Part shown: positions 7,300 through 16,912 of the stretch, piece after piece | Numbering within the stretch: the first letter of the stretch is position 1 | Layout of the letters: each line of letters begins with the position of its first letter | Assembly (NCBI RefSeq): GCF_025148785.1 | Contig: NZ_CP102271.1 | Coordinates: 1,605,972-1,669,971 of the forward strand | Direction: 5' to 3' | DNA length: 64,000 nucleotides | DNA from: Catenibacterium mitsuokai | Lineage (GTDB): Bacteria > Bacillota_I > Bacilli_A > Erysipelotrichales > Coprobacillaceae | Translations under genes and position numbers: made by a program | Notes under the pieces: model-generated | What the model saw: the letters and a program-made list of their open reading frames with translations, nothing else | The model's database searches: none | Told to the model about the DNA's origin: nothing

Positions 7300-8089
7300 T
7301 TTTTACCCCTCTCTTCTTTAAATAAATATATGGTACAAAAGTGCCTAATAATACCCCAATTAAAATAACTACAAGAATAACTGTAGATAACGCGTAAATA
7401 CTTGGATCAACACGTTTAGACATGTTATATACGACGATAGAAATATTTTCTACACCATTACCAGATACAAAGTATGAAATGATGAAATCATCAAAACTCA
7501 TAGTAAATGATAAAAGTGCTCCCGCAAAGATACCAGGCTTGATTTGAGGAATGATCACCTTTGTCAATGTCTGGAAAGGTGTTGCCCCTAAATCCATGGC
7601 CGCATCTGCTAGATTATCATCTAACTGCTTTACTTTAGGATAAACATTTGTAATAACATATGGTGTACAGAATGCAATATGAGCAAGTAACATTGTCATA
7701 TAACCCTTTTCAAAACTCACAAAACTAAACAATAACATCAAAGAAATAGCTGTAACGATTTCAGGGTTCATGATTGGCAGATTGTTCACCTGCTGCACAA
7801 GTGTTCTGATAGTCTTTTTAGATTTAGATAATGCAATGGCAGTGATTGTCCCTAAAACAACTGAACAGATAGTCGCAATGACCGCAATACTCACTGATAC
7901 AAAGATAGCATTTAATAGCTGCGTGTTATTAAATAACTGTACATACCAGCGTCCTGAGAAGCCGCCAAAATGTGATAAAGACTTCGCACCATTAAATGAG
8001 AAAACTCCCATAATAAATATTGGGAAATAGAGGAAGACCATACAAAGTGAAATAATAATCACTTTACTGAGCTTTTTTTCTTTTCGCAT
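7283..8089 (-). CDS. potC: Spermidine/putrescine ABC transporter permease PotC
   Basis: This 268-residue inner-membrane permease has about six helices and the EAA-type loop that contacts the ATPase (AAMDLGATPFQTLTKVIIPQ). I chose the ATG at 8089 (MRKEKKLSK): it has GGGAGG 8 bases upstream and gives the usual PotC length, while the longer frame to 8167 runs through the end of potB without a ribosome site. It overlaps potB by 26 bases and potD by 17. With PotB it forms the membrane channel of the importer. Confidence 0.92.
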   Translation of the reverse strand: MRKEKKLSKVIIISLCMVFLYFPIFIMGVFSFNGAKSLSHFGGFSGRWYVQLFNNTQLLNAIFVSVSIAVIATICSVVLGTITAIALSKSKKTIRTLVQQVNNLPIMNPEIVTAISLMLLFSFVSFEKGYMTMLLAHIAFCTPYVITNVYPKVKQLDDNLADAAMDLGATPFQTLTKVIIPQIKPGIFAGALLSFTMSFDDFIISYFVSGNGVENISIVVYNMSKRVDPSIYALSTVILVVILIGVLLGTFVPYIYLKKRGVKNEKAI

Positions 8090-8933
8090 TAGTAAGTCCT
8101 CCCTGTTCAATTTCATTATTTGTCTTCTTTTCAGCGCGGTAGATGAGTGCCATAGAAATAATGACAATCACACCTAAGATGAGTGATACAGCACTACCGA
8201 AATGCCAGTTACCTACAGTAATGAACTGGTTTTCAATGAAATTACCAATCAATGAATACTGTCCTCCACCTAACATCTTCGGAATAACGAATTCACTGAT
8301 AGCTGGTAAGAATACCATTGTAATACCAGTTAAAACGCCTCCTAGTGAAAGTTTAAAAGTAATTTTAAAGAAGGCCGTAATTTTATTTGCACCTAGGTCA
8401 TAAGCTGCTTCTACAAGTGAAGGATCCATGTTAGTTAAAGATGTATGGATTGGCAGAATCATAAATGGAAGGAAGTTATAAATCATCCCAATTGCAACCG
8501 CTCCATCAGTATATAACATTCTAAATGATCCTAATCCTAGCATTCCTAGGATGTTATTTAAAATACCATTTCTAGATAAAATAGAAACCCATGCATAAGT
8601 ACGCATTAAAAGGTTGATCCATGTCGGAATAGTAATAAGCATAATAAGAATAGTCTGAGTATGCTGTTTACACTTAGAAATCATAAAAGCCACTGGATAA
8701 CCAATCAATAAACAGATAAATGTAGTAAGTAATCCAAGCCCAAATGATTTAATTAATACCTGGACAAAGATTGGATCAAAGAATTTCGCAAAGTTAGCGA
8801 ATGTAAATTCAAAAGTCTTGATTGCAGATGCCTTTTGTGTAAAAGCATAGAATACAATCAACACCATCGGCAATACAGTTAACAGGAATAGAAATAGGAC
8901 ATAAGGTGTAATGAGTTTTTTATACTGTTTCAT
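8064..8933 (-). CDS. potB: Spermidine/putrescine ABC transporter permease PotB
   Basis: The 289-residue protein has six predicted membrane helices, opening with LITPYVLFLFLLTVLPM, and an EAA loop (EAAYDLGANKITAFFKITF) for docking to PotA. The size is usual for PotB. Its ATG shares one base with the potA stop (TAATG), so the two are probably translationally coupled. It pairs with PotC as the second half of the permease. Confidence 0.92.
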   Translation of the reverse strand: MKQYKKLITPYVLFLFLLTVLPMVLIVFYAFTQKASAIKTFEFTFANFAKFFDPIFVQVLIKSFGLGLLTTFICLLIGYPVAFMISKCKQHTQTILIMLITIPTWINLLMRTYAWVSILSRNGILNNILGMLGLGSFRMLYTDGAVAIGMIYNFLPFMILPIHTSLTNMDPSLVEAAYDLGANKITAFFKITFKLSLGGVLTGITMVFLPAISEFVIPKMLGGGQYSLIGNFIENQFITVGNWHFGSAVSLILGVIVIISMALIYRAEKKTNNEIEQGGLTNAKRKKAQ

Positions 8934-9976
8934 TAATAAGTACCCATTGGTTCCATGACATGAATATCTTCAGGCCAGAAATCTAAATCTACTTTCTTTC
9001 CTACTTCTGTTAAATCTGTTGTATGAATCTTATAATCCTGATTTTCTGTACGTACCATGATTTCATAGTGTACCCCTTTAAAGATAACAGATACGACTTC
9101 ACCTGCAATTTTACCTCTACCTGGTTCTACAATATCTAAGTCTTCAGGACGTAATACAATATCTACTTCCTGACCTTCTTCAAATCCTTTATCTACACAT
9201 TCAAACTGCTGACCATGCCATTCGACAAGATAGTCCTTAATGAAATGACCTTCTACAATATTAGATTCACCAATGAAGTTGGCAACAAATCTATTTTCAG
9301 GTTCATTATAGATATCTATAGGCGATCCAATCTGCTGAATCATACCTTCGTTCATAACAACAATCTTATCAGACATAGTAAGTGCTTCTTCCTGATCATG
9401 AGTAACATAAACGAAAGTAATACCTACCTGCTGTTGAATCTTCTTTAATTCAATCTGCATTGTTTTTCTTAGTTTCAAGTCAAGTGCGCCTAATGGTTCA
9501 TCAAGAAGAAGTACTTTTGGTTCATTAACAAGAGCTCTTGCAATCGCAACACGCTGCTGCTGACCACCAGATAACTGAGAAATGTTTCTTTCCTCAAAGC
9601 CCTTTAAGCCTACAAGTTCTAGCATTCTTCTTACTTTATGATCAATAATTTCATCAGGCATCTTCTTAATATGTAAACCAAAAGCCACATTATCATAAAC
9701 ATCCATATGTGGGAATAAAGCATACTTCTGGAAGACAGTATTTAATTCTCTCTTATAAGGTGGTACACCTTCCATGTTCATACCATCGAATAATACAGTA
9801 CCTGATTCAGGTTCTTCAAATCCTGCCATGATTCTTAGCGTAGTTGTTTTTCCGCATCCACTTGGCCCTAGAAGTGTTACGAATTCATTTTCATAGATGT
9901 CTAGGTGAATTCCTTTTAGGATGACCTGGCCATCAAATGATTTAGTCAGATTATCTAATTCAATAATTTTCTTCAT
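8933..9976 (-). CDS. potA: Spermidine/putrescine ABC transporter ATP-binding protein PotA
   Basis: This 347-residue ATPase drives polyamine import. It shows Walker A (GPSGCGKTT, about residues 37-45), the Q-loop, the signature [15 protein letters not shown], Walker B ending in [11 protein letters not shown], the switch histidine in YVTHDQEEA, and a C-terminal TOBE-like regulatory domain ([15 protein letters not shown]). I chose the ATG at 9976 ([10 protein letters not shown]) because GGAGAG precedes it; the frame extends to 10042, but that part overlaps the regulator gene. It starts 14 bases after the XRE gene stops. Confidence 0.93.
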   Translation of the reverse strand: MKKIIELDNLTKSFDGQVILKGIHLDIYENEFVTLLGPSGCGKTTTLRIMAGFEEPESGTVLFDGMNMEGVPPYKRELNTVFQKYALFPHMDVYDNVAFGLHIKKMPDEIIDHKVRRMLELVGLKGFEERNISQLSGGQQQRVAIARALVNEPKVLLLDEPLGALDLKLRKTMQIELKKIQQQVGITFVYVTHDQEEALTMSDKIVVMNEGMIQQIGSPIDIYNEPENRFVANFIGESNIVEGHFIKDYLVEWHGQQFECVDKGFEEGQEVDIVLRPEDLDIVEPGRGKIAGEVVSVIFKGVHYEIMVRTENQDYKIHTTDLTEVGKKVDLDFWPEDIHVMEPMGTY

Positions 9977-9990
9977 AAAACTCTCCTCAT

Positions 9991-10524
9991 TTAAAATAAT
10001 GGTGGTGTAGAAATCCAGATCACTCTCGCCTTTCTTTCCCACTGATTCTCTAAATAATGTGCACGTGTGCCCTTCAAATAAAATGTTTCACCCTTTTTAA
10101 CAATTTCTTCTCGCATCCCATAATGAAGAACGACTTTACCTTCTAATACATAACCAAACTCTTCTCCACCATGAGGTTCCATCTTCATTGAACGTTTATC
10201 CTTTTCTAGTTCAATAAGAATAGGTTCCATCTCATTTTTCTGAGCATTTGGTACGATATAGTGAATGATGTAATCATCCTGTTCATTCACAAAAAAATCC
10301 TTCTCGCCAAAAACAAGCTGTTCATCCTCCTGCTGATCAAAGAAATCATGAAGATTAGTACCTAATGCTTCAAGAATATCATCAAGTGTTGCGACAGATG
10401 GTGATGTTAGATTTCTTTCAACCTGGGAGAGGAAACCTTTTGATAATTCACTGCGGTTTGCAAGTTCTTCAAGAGTTAAGTCGTTTGCAAGACGCAGCTG
10501 TTTAATTTTCCTTCCGAGATCCAT
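9991..10524 (-). CDS. XRE-family regulator with C-terminal cupin domain
   Basis: The 177-residue protein has an N-terminal helix-turn-helix ([20 protein letters not shown], about residues 16-35) and a C-terminal cupin ([18 protein letters not shown]). XRE-cupin proteins of the PuuR type sense small ligands, and this family often heads potABCD operons in Bacillota. As first gene of the operon it probably controls polyamine uptake and itself. Two copies of AACTTTTTGTT flank its promoter and are candidate binding sites. That polyamines are the ligand is inferred from position. Confidence 0.88.
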   Translation of the reverse strand: MDLGRKIKQLRLANDLTLEELANRSELSKGFLSQVERNLTSPSVATLDDILEALGTNLHDFFDQQEDEQLVFGEKDFFVNEQDDYIIHYIVPNAQKNEMEPILIELEKDKRSMKMEPHGGEEFGYVLEGKVVLHYGMREEIVKKGETFYLKGTRAHYLENQWERKARVIWISTPPLF

Positions 10525-10549
10525 CTAATCCTCCCTGTTTTATATAATT

Positions 10550-10629
10550 AACTTTTTGTTCACTTAATCAAACAACAATATTATACACTTATAAAGATAT
10601 CTTTCAACCTCTTTTTTAAACTTTTTGTT
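10550..10629 (-). promoter_or_regulatory. Promoter of the XRE-potABCD operon with flanking repeats
   Basis: Minus-strand TTGAAA (10602-10607) and TATAAT (10580-10585) are 16 bp apart. The 11-base sequence AACTTTTTGTT (plus-strand reading) occurs at 10550-10560 and 10619-10629, one on each side of the promoter, both next to TATATA-type sequence. Confidence 0.6.
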
Positions 10630-10651
10630 TTATATATTAAACTTCCGAAGC

Positions 10652-10680
10652 AAAAAAAAGAACATTCTTACAAATGTTCT
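10652..10680 (-). terminator. Terminator of the pncB-tyrA operon
   Basis: AGAACATT (10659-10666) pairs with AATGTTCT (10673-10680), followed on the minus strand by eight T residues. The stem reaches into the tyrA stop region. Confidence 0.82.
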
Positions 10681-11492
10681 CTTCTTTTTGTAGATTTTCT
10701 AAATGCCGCCTTTAAAGTCTCATCATCATTATCACGAATCGCATTTTTAAGAAGGTCTAGCTGTTCTTCAAAGCGTTCGATAGAAGCAAGAAGATACTGC
10801 TTATTATTCATAAACAATTCATCCCATAAGTCTTCATTGATATTCGCAATACGCGTGAGATCTCTAAATGAGTCGCCAATATACTTTCCTGTCTCATATT
10901 TCTGATCATCACTATTCATAAGCGATACAGCCAGACAGTGAGGTAATTGAGAAGTAAATGAGATAATTTCATCATGTGCTTCAGGAGACATGATCTTAAC
11001 TGAACGGAAGCCTAACTGTTTAGAGAATTCCTGAACAAAATCTATAGTAGATTTCTTATTATCATCATGATAGACAATAATGAAGTTCGCATTTTCAAAT
11101 ACCTGTTTAGAGGCATATTGGTAGCCCTTCTTTTCTCTACCTGCCATAGGATGAATAGAAATATATTCTACATCTTCTGGAACGATAGATAGTGCTTCTC
11201 TTAAGAAATAAGACTTAATTCCTACAGCATCTGTAACAATACTTCCCGGTTTAAATTGATTGTTTTTAATAAAGTCTAAGACAAGACTTGGGTAAAGGCA
11301 GATGATTGTTAGATCTGTTTCAGGAATAATATCTTTTCCATCTAGATAACCATCAATAATACAGCCCTCTTCTTTAGCCATATCTAAAGTCTGCTGGTTT
11401 GTATCGATACCATAAACTTCATAACCCTTTCCTTTTAGCGCCTTAACAAAACTGCCGCCAATAACGCCTAATCCTACTACTGTAATTTTCAT
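10668..11492 (-). CDS. tyrA: Prephenate dehydrogenase (TyrA)
   Basis: This 274-residue cytoplasmic enzyme oxidises and decarboxylates prephenate to 4-hydroxyphenylpyruvate in tyrosine synthesis. The N-terminal Rossmann motif is GLGVIGGSF (residues 7-15), and the helical C-terminal domain contains the family's SIHPMAGREKKGY and SQLPHCLA segments. The length fits single-domain TyrA without ACT or chorismate mutase fusion. It overlaps the end of pncB by four bases (ATGA type), an unusual pairing of tyrosine and NAD genes. Arogenate use cannot be excluded. Confidence 0.85.
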   Translation of the reverse strand: MKITVVGLGVIGGSFVKALKGKGYEVYGIDTNQQTLDMAKEEGCIIDGYLDGKDIIPETDLTIICLYPSLVLDFIKNNQFKPGSIVTDAVGIKSYFLREALSIVPEDVEYISIHPMAGREKKGYQYASKQVFENANFIIVYHDDNKKSTIDFVQEFSKQLGFRSVKIMSPEAHDEIISFTSQLPHCLAVSLMNSDDQKYETGKYIGDSFRDLTRIANINEDLWDELFMNNKQYLLASIERFEEQLDLLKNAIRDNDDETLKAAFRKSTKRREHL

Positions 11493-12952
11493 CCACGTTT
11501 TTCCTCAAGCATCTTTAATTTATAGTCAATAAGTCTTTCAGAAAGGTCTACATAATAAGCATGTGGGTATTCTAAACGGAATATTTCATCCCATAATAAT
11601 GTACCCTGTTTTTTAACGTTTTCTCTGATTTCTTCAAGTGTCTTTTCTTCATACACACATTCACCATCCACGAAGATAGGTTTCTGTAATTCAAAGAATG
11701 TATAAGACCCACCTATTAATGTTTTATTCTTCCATTTATCATACTGAGAGTAAATAGTGAGATTCTTTTCTGGATCAATTGTTTCATCCGCAAACATTAC
11801 AATATCCGCAATCGCTTTATTTGTTTCATTTTCTATTAAACGATAGACCTTCTTATAGCCTGGATTAGTAATCTTTTCTTTATTTTCTGAAATCTTGATT
11901 TTAGGAACAATCTGACCATCTTTTTCCATAGCCGCCATCTTATAAACACCACCAAATACTGGTGAAGACTTAGATGTAATCATGTTTTCCCCTACACCAA
12001 ATGAATCAATACGTGCACCCTGTTCAAGTACAGAACGGATTAAATATTCATCTAATGAGTTAGAAATAGAAATCTTTGTATCAGTTAATCCAACAACATC
12101 AAGCATCATTCTTGCTTTCTTAGTAAGATATGCGATATCTCCTGAGTCAATACGAATACCCGCTAATGTCTTACCCATTGGCTGTAATACTTCTTCTGCG
12201 ACTCTAATCGCATTTGGAATACCGCTCTTTAATGTATCATATGTATCTACCAATAGAATACATGAATCTGGATAGATTTCAGCATAGGCTTTAAATGCAT
12301 CATATTCAGTGTCAAATGACTGAACAAAAGAATGTGCCATTGTACCAAGTACTGGAATACCAAAAGCTTTACCTGCTGATACTGTAGCAGTTCCTGCTGC
12401 TCCACCAATATAAGCGGCTCTTGCGCCATATGTTGCACCATCATATCCCTGTGCTCTTCTTGCGCCAAATTCCATAACAGGACGGCCCTTAGCTTCCTGT
12501 ACAATTCTATGTGTTTTAGTCGCAATCAAAGACTGATGGTTAATTGTCACTAAAAGGAAAGTTTCTAATAGCTGTGCTTCAATCAATTTTCCTTTAACAG
12601 TGACTAATGGTTCATAAGGGAATACAGGTGTTCCTTCAGGGACAGCCCAGATTGTACCATCGAACTTGAAATCAGCTAAATAAGATAAAAATTCTTCATC
12701 AAACATATTTAAAGTACGTAAATAGTCAATATCCCCCTTTGAGAAGTGCATATCTTTGATAGCTTCAATCAACTGCTGTAATCCTGCCATGATGACATAA
12801 CCACCATTATCAGGATTCTTTCGATAGAACATATCAAAATATGCAATTTCATCCTTTTTTCCCTGTTTAAAATAATCATATGACATTGTTAATTCATAAA
12901 AGTCCATGACAAGAGTTATATTTCTTGCATCACTTACTGTACTATTTCCCAT
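11489..12952 (-). CDS. pncB: Nicotinate phosphoribosyltransferase
   Basis: This 487-residue enzyme converts nicotinate and PRPP to nicotinate mononucleotide, the entry step of the NAD salvage (Preiss-Handler) pathway. Family blocks visible are DFYELTMSYDYF near the start, EFGARRAQGYDGATYGARAA, GTMAHSFVQSF (with the histidine that is phosphorylated in the ATP-driven reaction), LVDTYDTL and IRIDSGDIAYL. The length suits the Bacillota type. It is the first gene of a two-gene operon with tyrA; a TATAAT box lies at 12993-12998 on the minus strand. Confidence 0.93.
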   Translation of the reverse strand: MGNSTVSDARNITLVMDFYELTMSYDYFKQGKKDEIAYFDMFYRKNPDNGGYVIMAGLQQLIEAIKDMHFSKGDIDYLRTLNMFDEEFLSYLADFKFDGTIWAVPEGTPVFPYEPLVTVKGKLIEAQLLETFLLVTINHQSLIATKTHRIVQEAKGRPVMEFGARRAQGYDGATYGARAAYIGGAAGTATVSAGKAFGIPVLGTMAHSFVQSFDTEYDAFKAYAEIYPDSCILLVDTYDTLKSGIPNAIRVAEEVLQPMGKTLAGIRIDSGDIAYLTKKARMMLDVVGLTDTKISISNSLDEYLIRSVLEQGARIDSFGVGENMITSKSSPVFGGVYKMAAMEKDGQIVPKIKISENKEKITNPGYKKVYRLIENETNKAIADIVMFADETIDPEKNLTIYSQYDKWKNKTLIGGSYTFFELQKPIFVDGECVYEEKTLEEIRENVKKQGTLLWDEIFRLEYPHAYYVDLSERLIDYKLKMLEEKRG

Positions 12953-13042
12953 ATTGTAATCTCCTAACTTGTTTGTTTTTTATCATACTATCATTATACA
13001 AAAAGTAAAGTGATTTGTCTTTTTTTACAAAACTTACGCATA

Positions 13043-13070
13043 AGAAAAAGAAGACTATGAAGCCTTCTTT
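13043..13070 (-). terminator. Possible terminator after rnc
   Basis: A 6-bp AAGAAG/CTTCTT stem overlapping the rnc end is followed on the minus strand by TTTCTTA. It is short and only suggestive. Confidence 0.4.
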
Positions 13071-13747
13071 GCCATTTTCATTAATGCATCTTTTGCCGCA
13101 TGCTGTTCGGCACGCTTTTTACTTGTTCCTTTACCAGTACCTAAAATCATATCATCTAAAATAACTTCGATAACAAATTCAGGGGCATTGGCTGGTCCAG
13201 TTGAACTCTTAACATGATAGCTGACAGTCTTGCGGTCATCTGACTGCACTAATTCCTGTAATTTAGTCTTATAGTCAGTGATATCATCAAATTCATTCAC
13301 TTCATTGACATGTTTGAAGATTGTCTTTTCAAGAATACGAATCACCTGTTCTTTACCACAATCTAAATAAAGCGCACCTATAAATGATTCATAAATATTT
13401 GCAAGAACACTTTCACGATGACGTCCGCCACTCTTTTCTTCACCTACACCTAAGTAAAGAAGTTCACCCAAATGAAGTTCTTCAGAAAAACGTGCCAATG
13501 ATTCTTCTCTTACAAGTTTAGAACGAAGCTGTGTTAACTGTCCTTCTTTATATTCTGGATGTAATGCAAAAATGAATTCTGATACAAATAGCTGTAAAAC
13601 AGCATCTCCCATAAATTCTAGTCTTTCATAATCAGGAATATGCGCATTTGATTCATTGGCATAAGATGAATGAGTAAATGCTTCCTTATAAAGACCAATA
13701 CGCTTAAAAGGAATGTTTTCTTTCTGTAAGAAATCTAATATTTTCAT
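13055..13747 (-). CDS. rnc: Ribonuclease III
   Basis: This 230-residue endonuclease cleaves double-stranded RNA in rRNA maturation and RNA decay. The catalytic signature YERLEFMGDAVLQL appears near residues 40-53, with the second acidic site at ANIYESFIGALYLD. A double-stranded-RNA-binding domain fills the C-terminus (TDYKTKLQELVQ through KKRAEQHAAKDAL). It starts at the plsX stop (sharing one base). It is the third gene of a recG-plsX-rnc unit, a known Bacillota neighbourhood. Confidence 0.95.
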   Translation of the reverse strand: MKILDFLQKENIPFKRIGLYKEAFTHSSYANESNAHIPDYERLEFMGDAVLQLFVSEFIFALHPEYKEGQLTQLRSKLVREESLARFSEELHLGELLYLGVGEEKSGGRHRESVLANIYESFIGALYLDCGKEQVIRILEKTIFKHVNEVNEFDDITDYKTKLQELVQSDDRKTVSYHVKSSTGPANAPEFVIEVILDDMILGTGKGTSKKRAEQHAAKDALMKMAKKAS

Positions 13748-14721
13748 TATTGAAGTCCTTCTTTCATACGACCTACAACATCTAAGTCTACCATTCTATA
13801 TACAAGTTCCATTGCATTATAAACTGCCTTGGCATCTGAACTGCCATGCGCTTTAACAATTGCTTTTTCAAAGCCCATAAATAAAGCACCACCAACTGAT
13901 TTATAATCAAAACGATCTTTTAACACATATAATTGCGTTTTCGCAAATAATGCACCAATCTTACCTCTTAATGTCGCAAATAAAGATTCTTTAAGTGCCT
14001 TCATAAGAAGAATAGCTGCACCTTCTGATGCTTTTAATGCGATATTACCACTAAATCCATCTGTCACGATAACATCAATATCACCAGACAACAAATCTCT
14101 ACCTTCTACATTCCCTGTAAAATTGATCTTATCACAGCCTTTTAATAGTTTATAGGCTTCCTGATGCATTTCATCACCCTTATGATCTTCTGCACCAATA
14201 TTAAGTAAAGCAACCTTTGGATTTTCCTTATCTAATACAAGTTTGCTATATAATGAACCCATTATTGCAAATTCCTGTAGTTGTTCTGCTGTATTAGTCG
14301 CATTGGCACCAACATCCATCAAGCAAGTACTATTGCCGCTATATGTAGGAAGAGTTGCCATTAAGCATGATTTTTCCACTCCTTCAATACGCTTTACAAA
14401 CAACATTGAAGCAGTATAAAAAGCGCCTGTAGAACCGCATGATACAACACCATCTACTTCATCCTTGCGGGCCATCATTAAAGCCTTCACCATTGAAGAT
14501 TCTTTTTTTCTTCTTACACCTAATACACTATCCGTCATTAATACAACATCACGTGCATCTACAATATGAATAGAATTAATAGATTCTAAAGCTGTTAATT
14601 CTTCTTTTTTACCTGTCACATATAATTCAACATCTGGATGCTTTTCTGCAAACTTTCTGCAGGCTTCCACAACAGGTGCACTACCTAAATCTCCGCTCAT
14701 CGCATCGATTGCTAATTTCAT
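13747..14721 (-). CDS. plsX: Phosphate acyltransferase PlsX
   Basis: This 324-residue peripheral membrane enzyme makes acyl-phosphate from acyl-ACP, the first committed step to phosphatidic acid with PlsY. Family blocks include KLAIDAMSGDLGSAP at the N-terminus, SCGSTGAFY, GANATNTAEQL and TDGFSGNIALKASEG. I chose the ATG at 14721 because GAGGTGA lies 5 bases before it; a GTG three codons upstream falls inside that ribosome site. It sits between recG and rnc. The acyl carrier and FASII genes that often follow in Bacillus are absent here. Confidence 0.94.
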   Translation of the reverse strand: MKLAIDAMSGDLGSAPVVEACRKFAEKHPDVELYVTGKKEELTALESINSIHIVDARDVVLMTDSVLGVRRKKESSMVKALMMARKDEVDGVVSCGSTGAFYTASMLFVKRIEGVEKSCLMATLPTYSGNSTCLMDVGANATNTAEQLQEFAIMGSLYSKLVLDKENPKVALLNIGAEDHKGDEMHQEAYKLLKGCDKINFTGNVEGRDLLSGDIDVIVTDGFSGNIALKASEGAAILLMKALKESLFATLRGKIGALFAKTQLYVLKDRFDYKSVGGALFMGFEKAIVKAHGSSDAKAVYNAMELVYRMVDLDVVGRMKEGLQ

Positions 14722-14754
14722 AAAAATCACCTCGTCAGTTACATAATATCATAA

Positions 14755-16755
14755 CTAATCAATATATTCATTCCCTTTTTTTATCTTTTTCTTGATCATC
14801 TCAATATAGTTTTCATATTCCCCGTACTTATAATAGTCATGAATCATCTTAATTGCATATCTTCTTGTCTCTTCTAGAATATTCATATCTTTAAAAATAT
14901 CACCCATCATAAAAGCTGGAAGACCACTCTGTTTATCACCTAATAGTTCTCCTGGCCCTCTTGTTTTTAAATCATACTGTGATATTTCAAATCCATCATC
15001 ATGTTCTTCTAGATAGTGCAGTCTCTCTTTTGCTGGCTCGTCCTGTGCTTCAGATAACAAAAAACAATAGCCTTGTTGATCTCCTCTTCCAATACGGCCA
15101 CGTAGCTGGTGGATAGAAGATAAGCCAAATCTTTCTGCATTATAAATAACCATCATATTCGCATTGGGGACATCAACCCCTACTTCTACAACTGTCGTAG
15201 AGACTAGAATCTGTATTTTATTATCTTTAAAATCCTGCATCACTGCATTTTTCTCTTCATCCTTTAAAGAACCGTGAAGAAGTCCTGTTTGATAATGTCC
15301 TTTAAAATAAGAAGACATTGCTTCATAAATAGTCAAAGCACTTTTTAATGGAAGATCTTCGTTATCTTCAATCAAAGGACAGATGACATAACATTGTCCA
15401 TCTTGTGATAAATAACTCTTTAATTGTTTCAAGAAAGGTTTCATGGAACTACCTTCAAAATATTTTGTTAAGATAGGCTTTCTACCTTCCGGTCTTGTTT
15501 CTATACTTGAAACATCCATATCCCCATATAAGCTCATTGCAAGTGTTCTAGGTATAGGAGTCGCACTCATGACAAGGAAGTCAACACCTTCACCTTTCTG
15601 TTTTAAGGCTTTTCTTTGTTTCACTCCAAAGCGATGCTGTTCATCTGTTACCACAAATCCTAGATTCTTATAATGAACACTCTCTTGAAATAAAGCATGT
15701 GTACCAATCACCAAATCAATTACACCGCTCTTTAACCCTTCATAGATTTCTTTCTTTTCTTTTAAAGTGAGCGATCCTGTCAGTAACGCAATATTCATAT
15801 TGTATGCTTCAAATGTCTTTTTAAGCTTACTATAGTGTTGCGTTGCCAGTACTTCAGTCGGTGCCATTAAAGCCCCCTGATAACCGCTTAAATAGTTCGC
15901 ATATAACCCTATAGCTGCCACAATTGTCTTACCGCTTCCTACATCTCCCTGTAAAAATCGATACATGATTGTTGGATTATGAAGATCTAACAATATTTCT
16001 TTTGCACTTTGTTTTTGATCTTTCGTTAATTTAAAGGGAAGAGTATGAATAAAGGCATTGACTTCATCTAAAGAAAAGTCCTTTGCATATCCTACTTCCT
16101 GCTCTCTTTGCATTCTGCGATAAGAAAGAGCCAGTTCAAAGTTTAAGAATTCTTCATACTTAAGAGTTTTAATACCCTTTTGTAGTTGTTCATGGTTCAT
16201 CGGAAAATGGACTGCATAGAGCGCTTCTTTCTTGCTCATGAGATCAACTGTTTCTCTTATCTCTATAGGAAGCCCATCTTCAATAGGTATATTCATCCCT
16301 AATACTTTTTTAACATATTGGGAAAAGGCATGACTTGTGAGACCATCTTTTAATGAATAGACAGGTGTAATACCTGATAATTGATCTAGATTCTTTAATA
16401 ATATATTAGAAGCAGTGAGACGATTCCCTTCTACCTTACCTTGTAAAGTAACGATACGATTAAGTGTTAAATGAGGGCGAAGAAAATGTCGATTAAAGAT
16501 TGTGACTGTATAGTCATTGCCTTTAATAGACGCATTGAATGTCATACGGGAAAAACGTCCTTTATAAAATACTTTAGGACTACTTATGATAACTCCCTCT
16601 ACACAGCATTTATCTTCTACTGGAGGCCATATTTCACTCACTTCATCATATTTATAAGGATAATGATAAATAAGATCTTCTAACGTATCAATAGAGGAAG
16701 CATGTAATAAATCTATTCTATTTTGACTTGTTGTTACTTTTTTTAATTCGTCCAT
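14755..16755 (-). CDS. recG: ATP-dependent DNA helicase RecG
   Basis: This 666-residue superfamily 2 helicase remodels stalled replication forks and recombination branches. An N-terminal wedge (OB-fold) domain precedes the motor. Motor motifs include GDVGSGKT (Walker A), VTDEQHRFG (DEQH box), SATPIPRTLAMS (motif III), and the C-terminal RecG-specific stretch QLRGRIGRGDQQGYC. I chose the ATG at 16755 (MDELKKVTTS): AGGTGGTGA precedes it, whereas the longer frame has a hydrophobic, non-RecG start. Minus-strand TATACT at 16793-16798 could be its -10. Confidence 0.95.
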   Translation of the reverse strand: MDELKKVTTSQNRIDLLHASSIDTLEDLIYHYPYKYDEVSEIWPPVEDKCCVEGVIISSPKVFYKGRFSRMTFNASIKGNDYTVTIFNRHFLRPHLTLNRIVTLQGKVEGNRLTASNILLKNLDQLSGITPVYSLKDGLTSHAFSQYVKKVLGMNIPIEDGLPIEIRETVDLMSKKEALYAVHFPMNHEQLQKGIKTLKYEEFLNFELALSYRRMQREQEVGYAKDFSLDEVNAFIHTLPFKLTKDQKQSAKEILLDLHNPTIMYRFLQGDVGSGKTIVAAIGLYANYLSGYQGALMAPTEVLATQHYSKLKKTFEAYNMNIALLTGSLTLKEKKEIYEGLKSGVIDLVIGTHALFQESVHYKNLGFVVTDEQHRFGVKQRKALKQKGEGVDFLVMSATPIPRTLAMSLYGDMDVSSIETRPEGRKPILTKYFEGSSMKPFLKQLKSYLSQDGQCYVICPLIEDNEDLPLKSALTIYEAMSSYFKGHYQTGLLHGSLKDEEKNAVMQDFKDNKIQILVSTTVVEVGVDVPNANMMVIYNAERFGLSSIHQLRGRIGRGDQQGYCFLLSEAQDEPAKERLHYLEEHDDGFEISQYDLKTRGPGELLGDKQSGLPAFMMGDIFKDMNILEETRRYAIKMIHDYYKYGEYENYIEMIKKKIKKGNEYID

Positions 16756-16778
16756 AATATCACCACCTTTGATTAACA

Positions 16779-16807
16779 TATACATTTCATTAAGTATATC
16801 ATATAAT
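16779..16807 (+). promoter_or_regulatory. Plus-strand promoter left of the IS element, facing the HAD gene
   Basis: TATACA (16779-16784) and a perfect TATAAT (16802-16807) are 17 bp apart, followed by AAGGAG (16814-16819) and a GTG-started frame of only 14 codons (16826-16870) that runs towards the insertion. It may be the original promoter of a rightward gene interrupted by the element. Confidence 0.45.
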
Positions 16808-16912
16808 AGTAAAAAGGAGAAAAGTGTGAAACAAAAATCAATCAAAACGTATAAAAAAAGACTAACTTAAAAACAAGTTTGAATAATTTAGAAAAAATAG
16901 AATAATTGAATA

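Noticed and set aside
7283-8167. Longer PotC and other longer N-termini (PotA to 10042, RecG to 16845, transposase to 18226, dipeptidase from 46286, GH1 to 59139)
   Set aside because: The extra residues overlap upstream genes or lack ribosome sites; internal ATG codons with good sites give normal family lengths.
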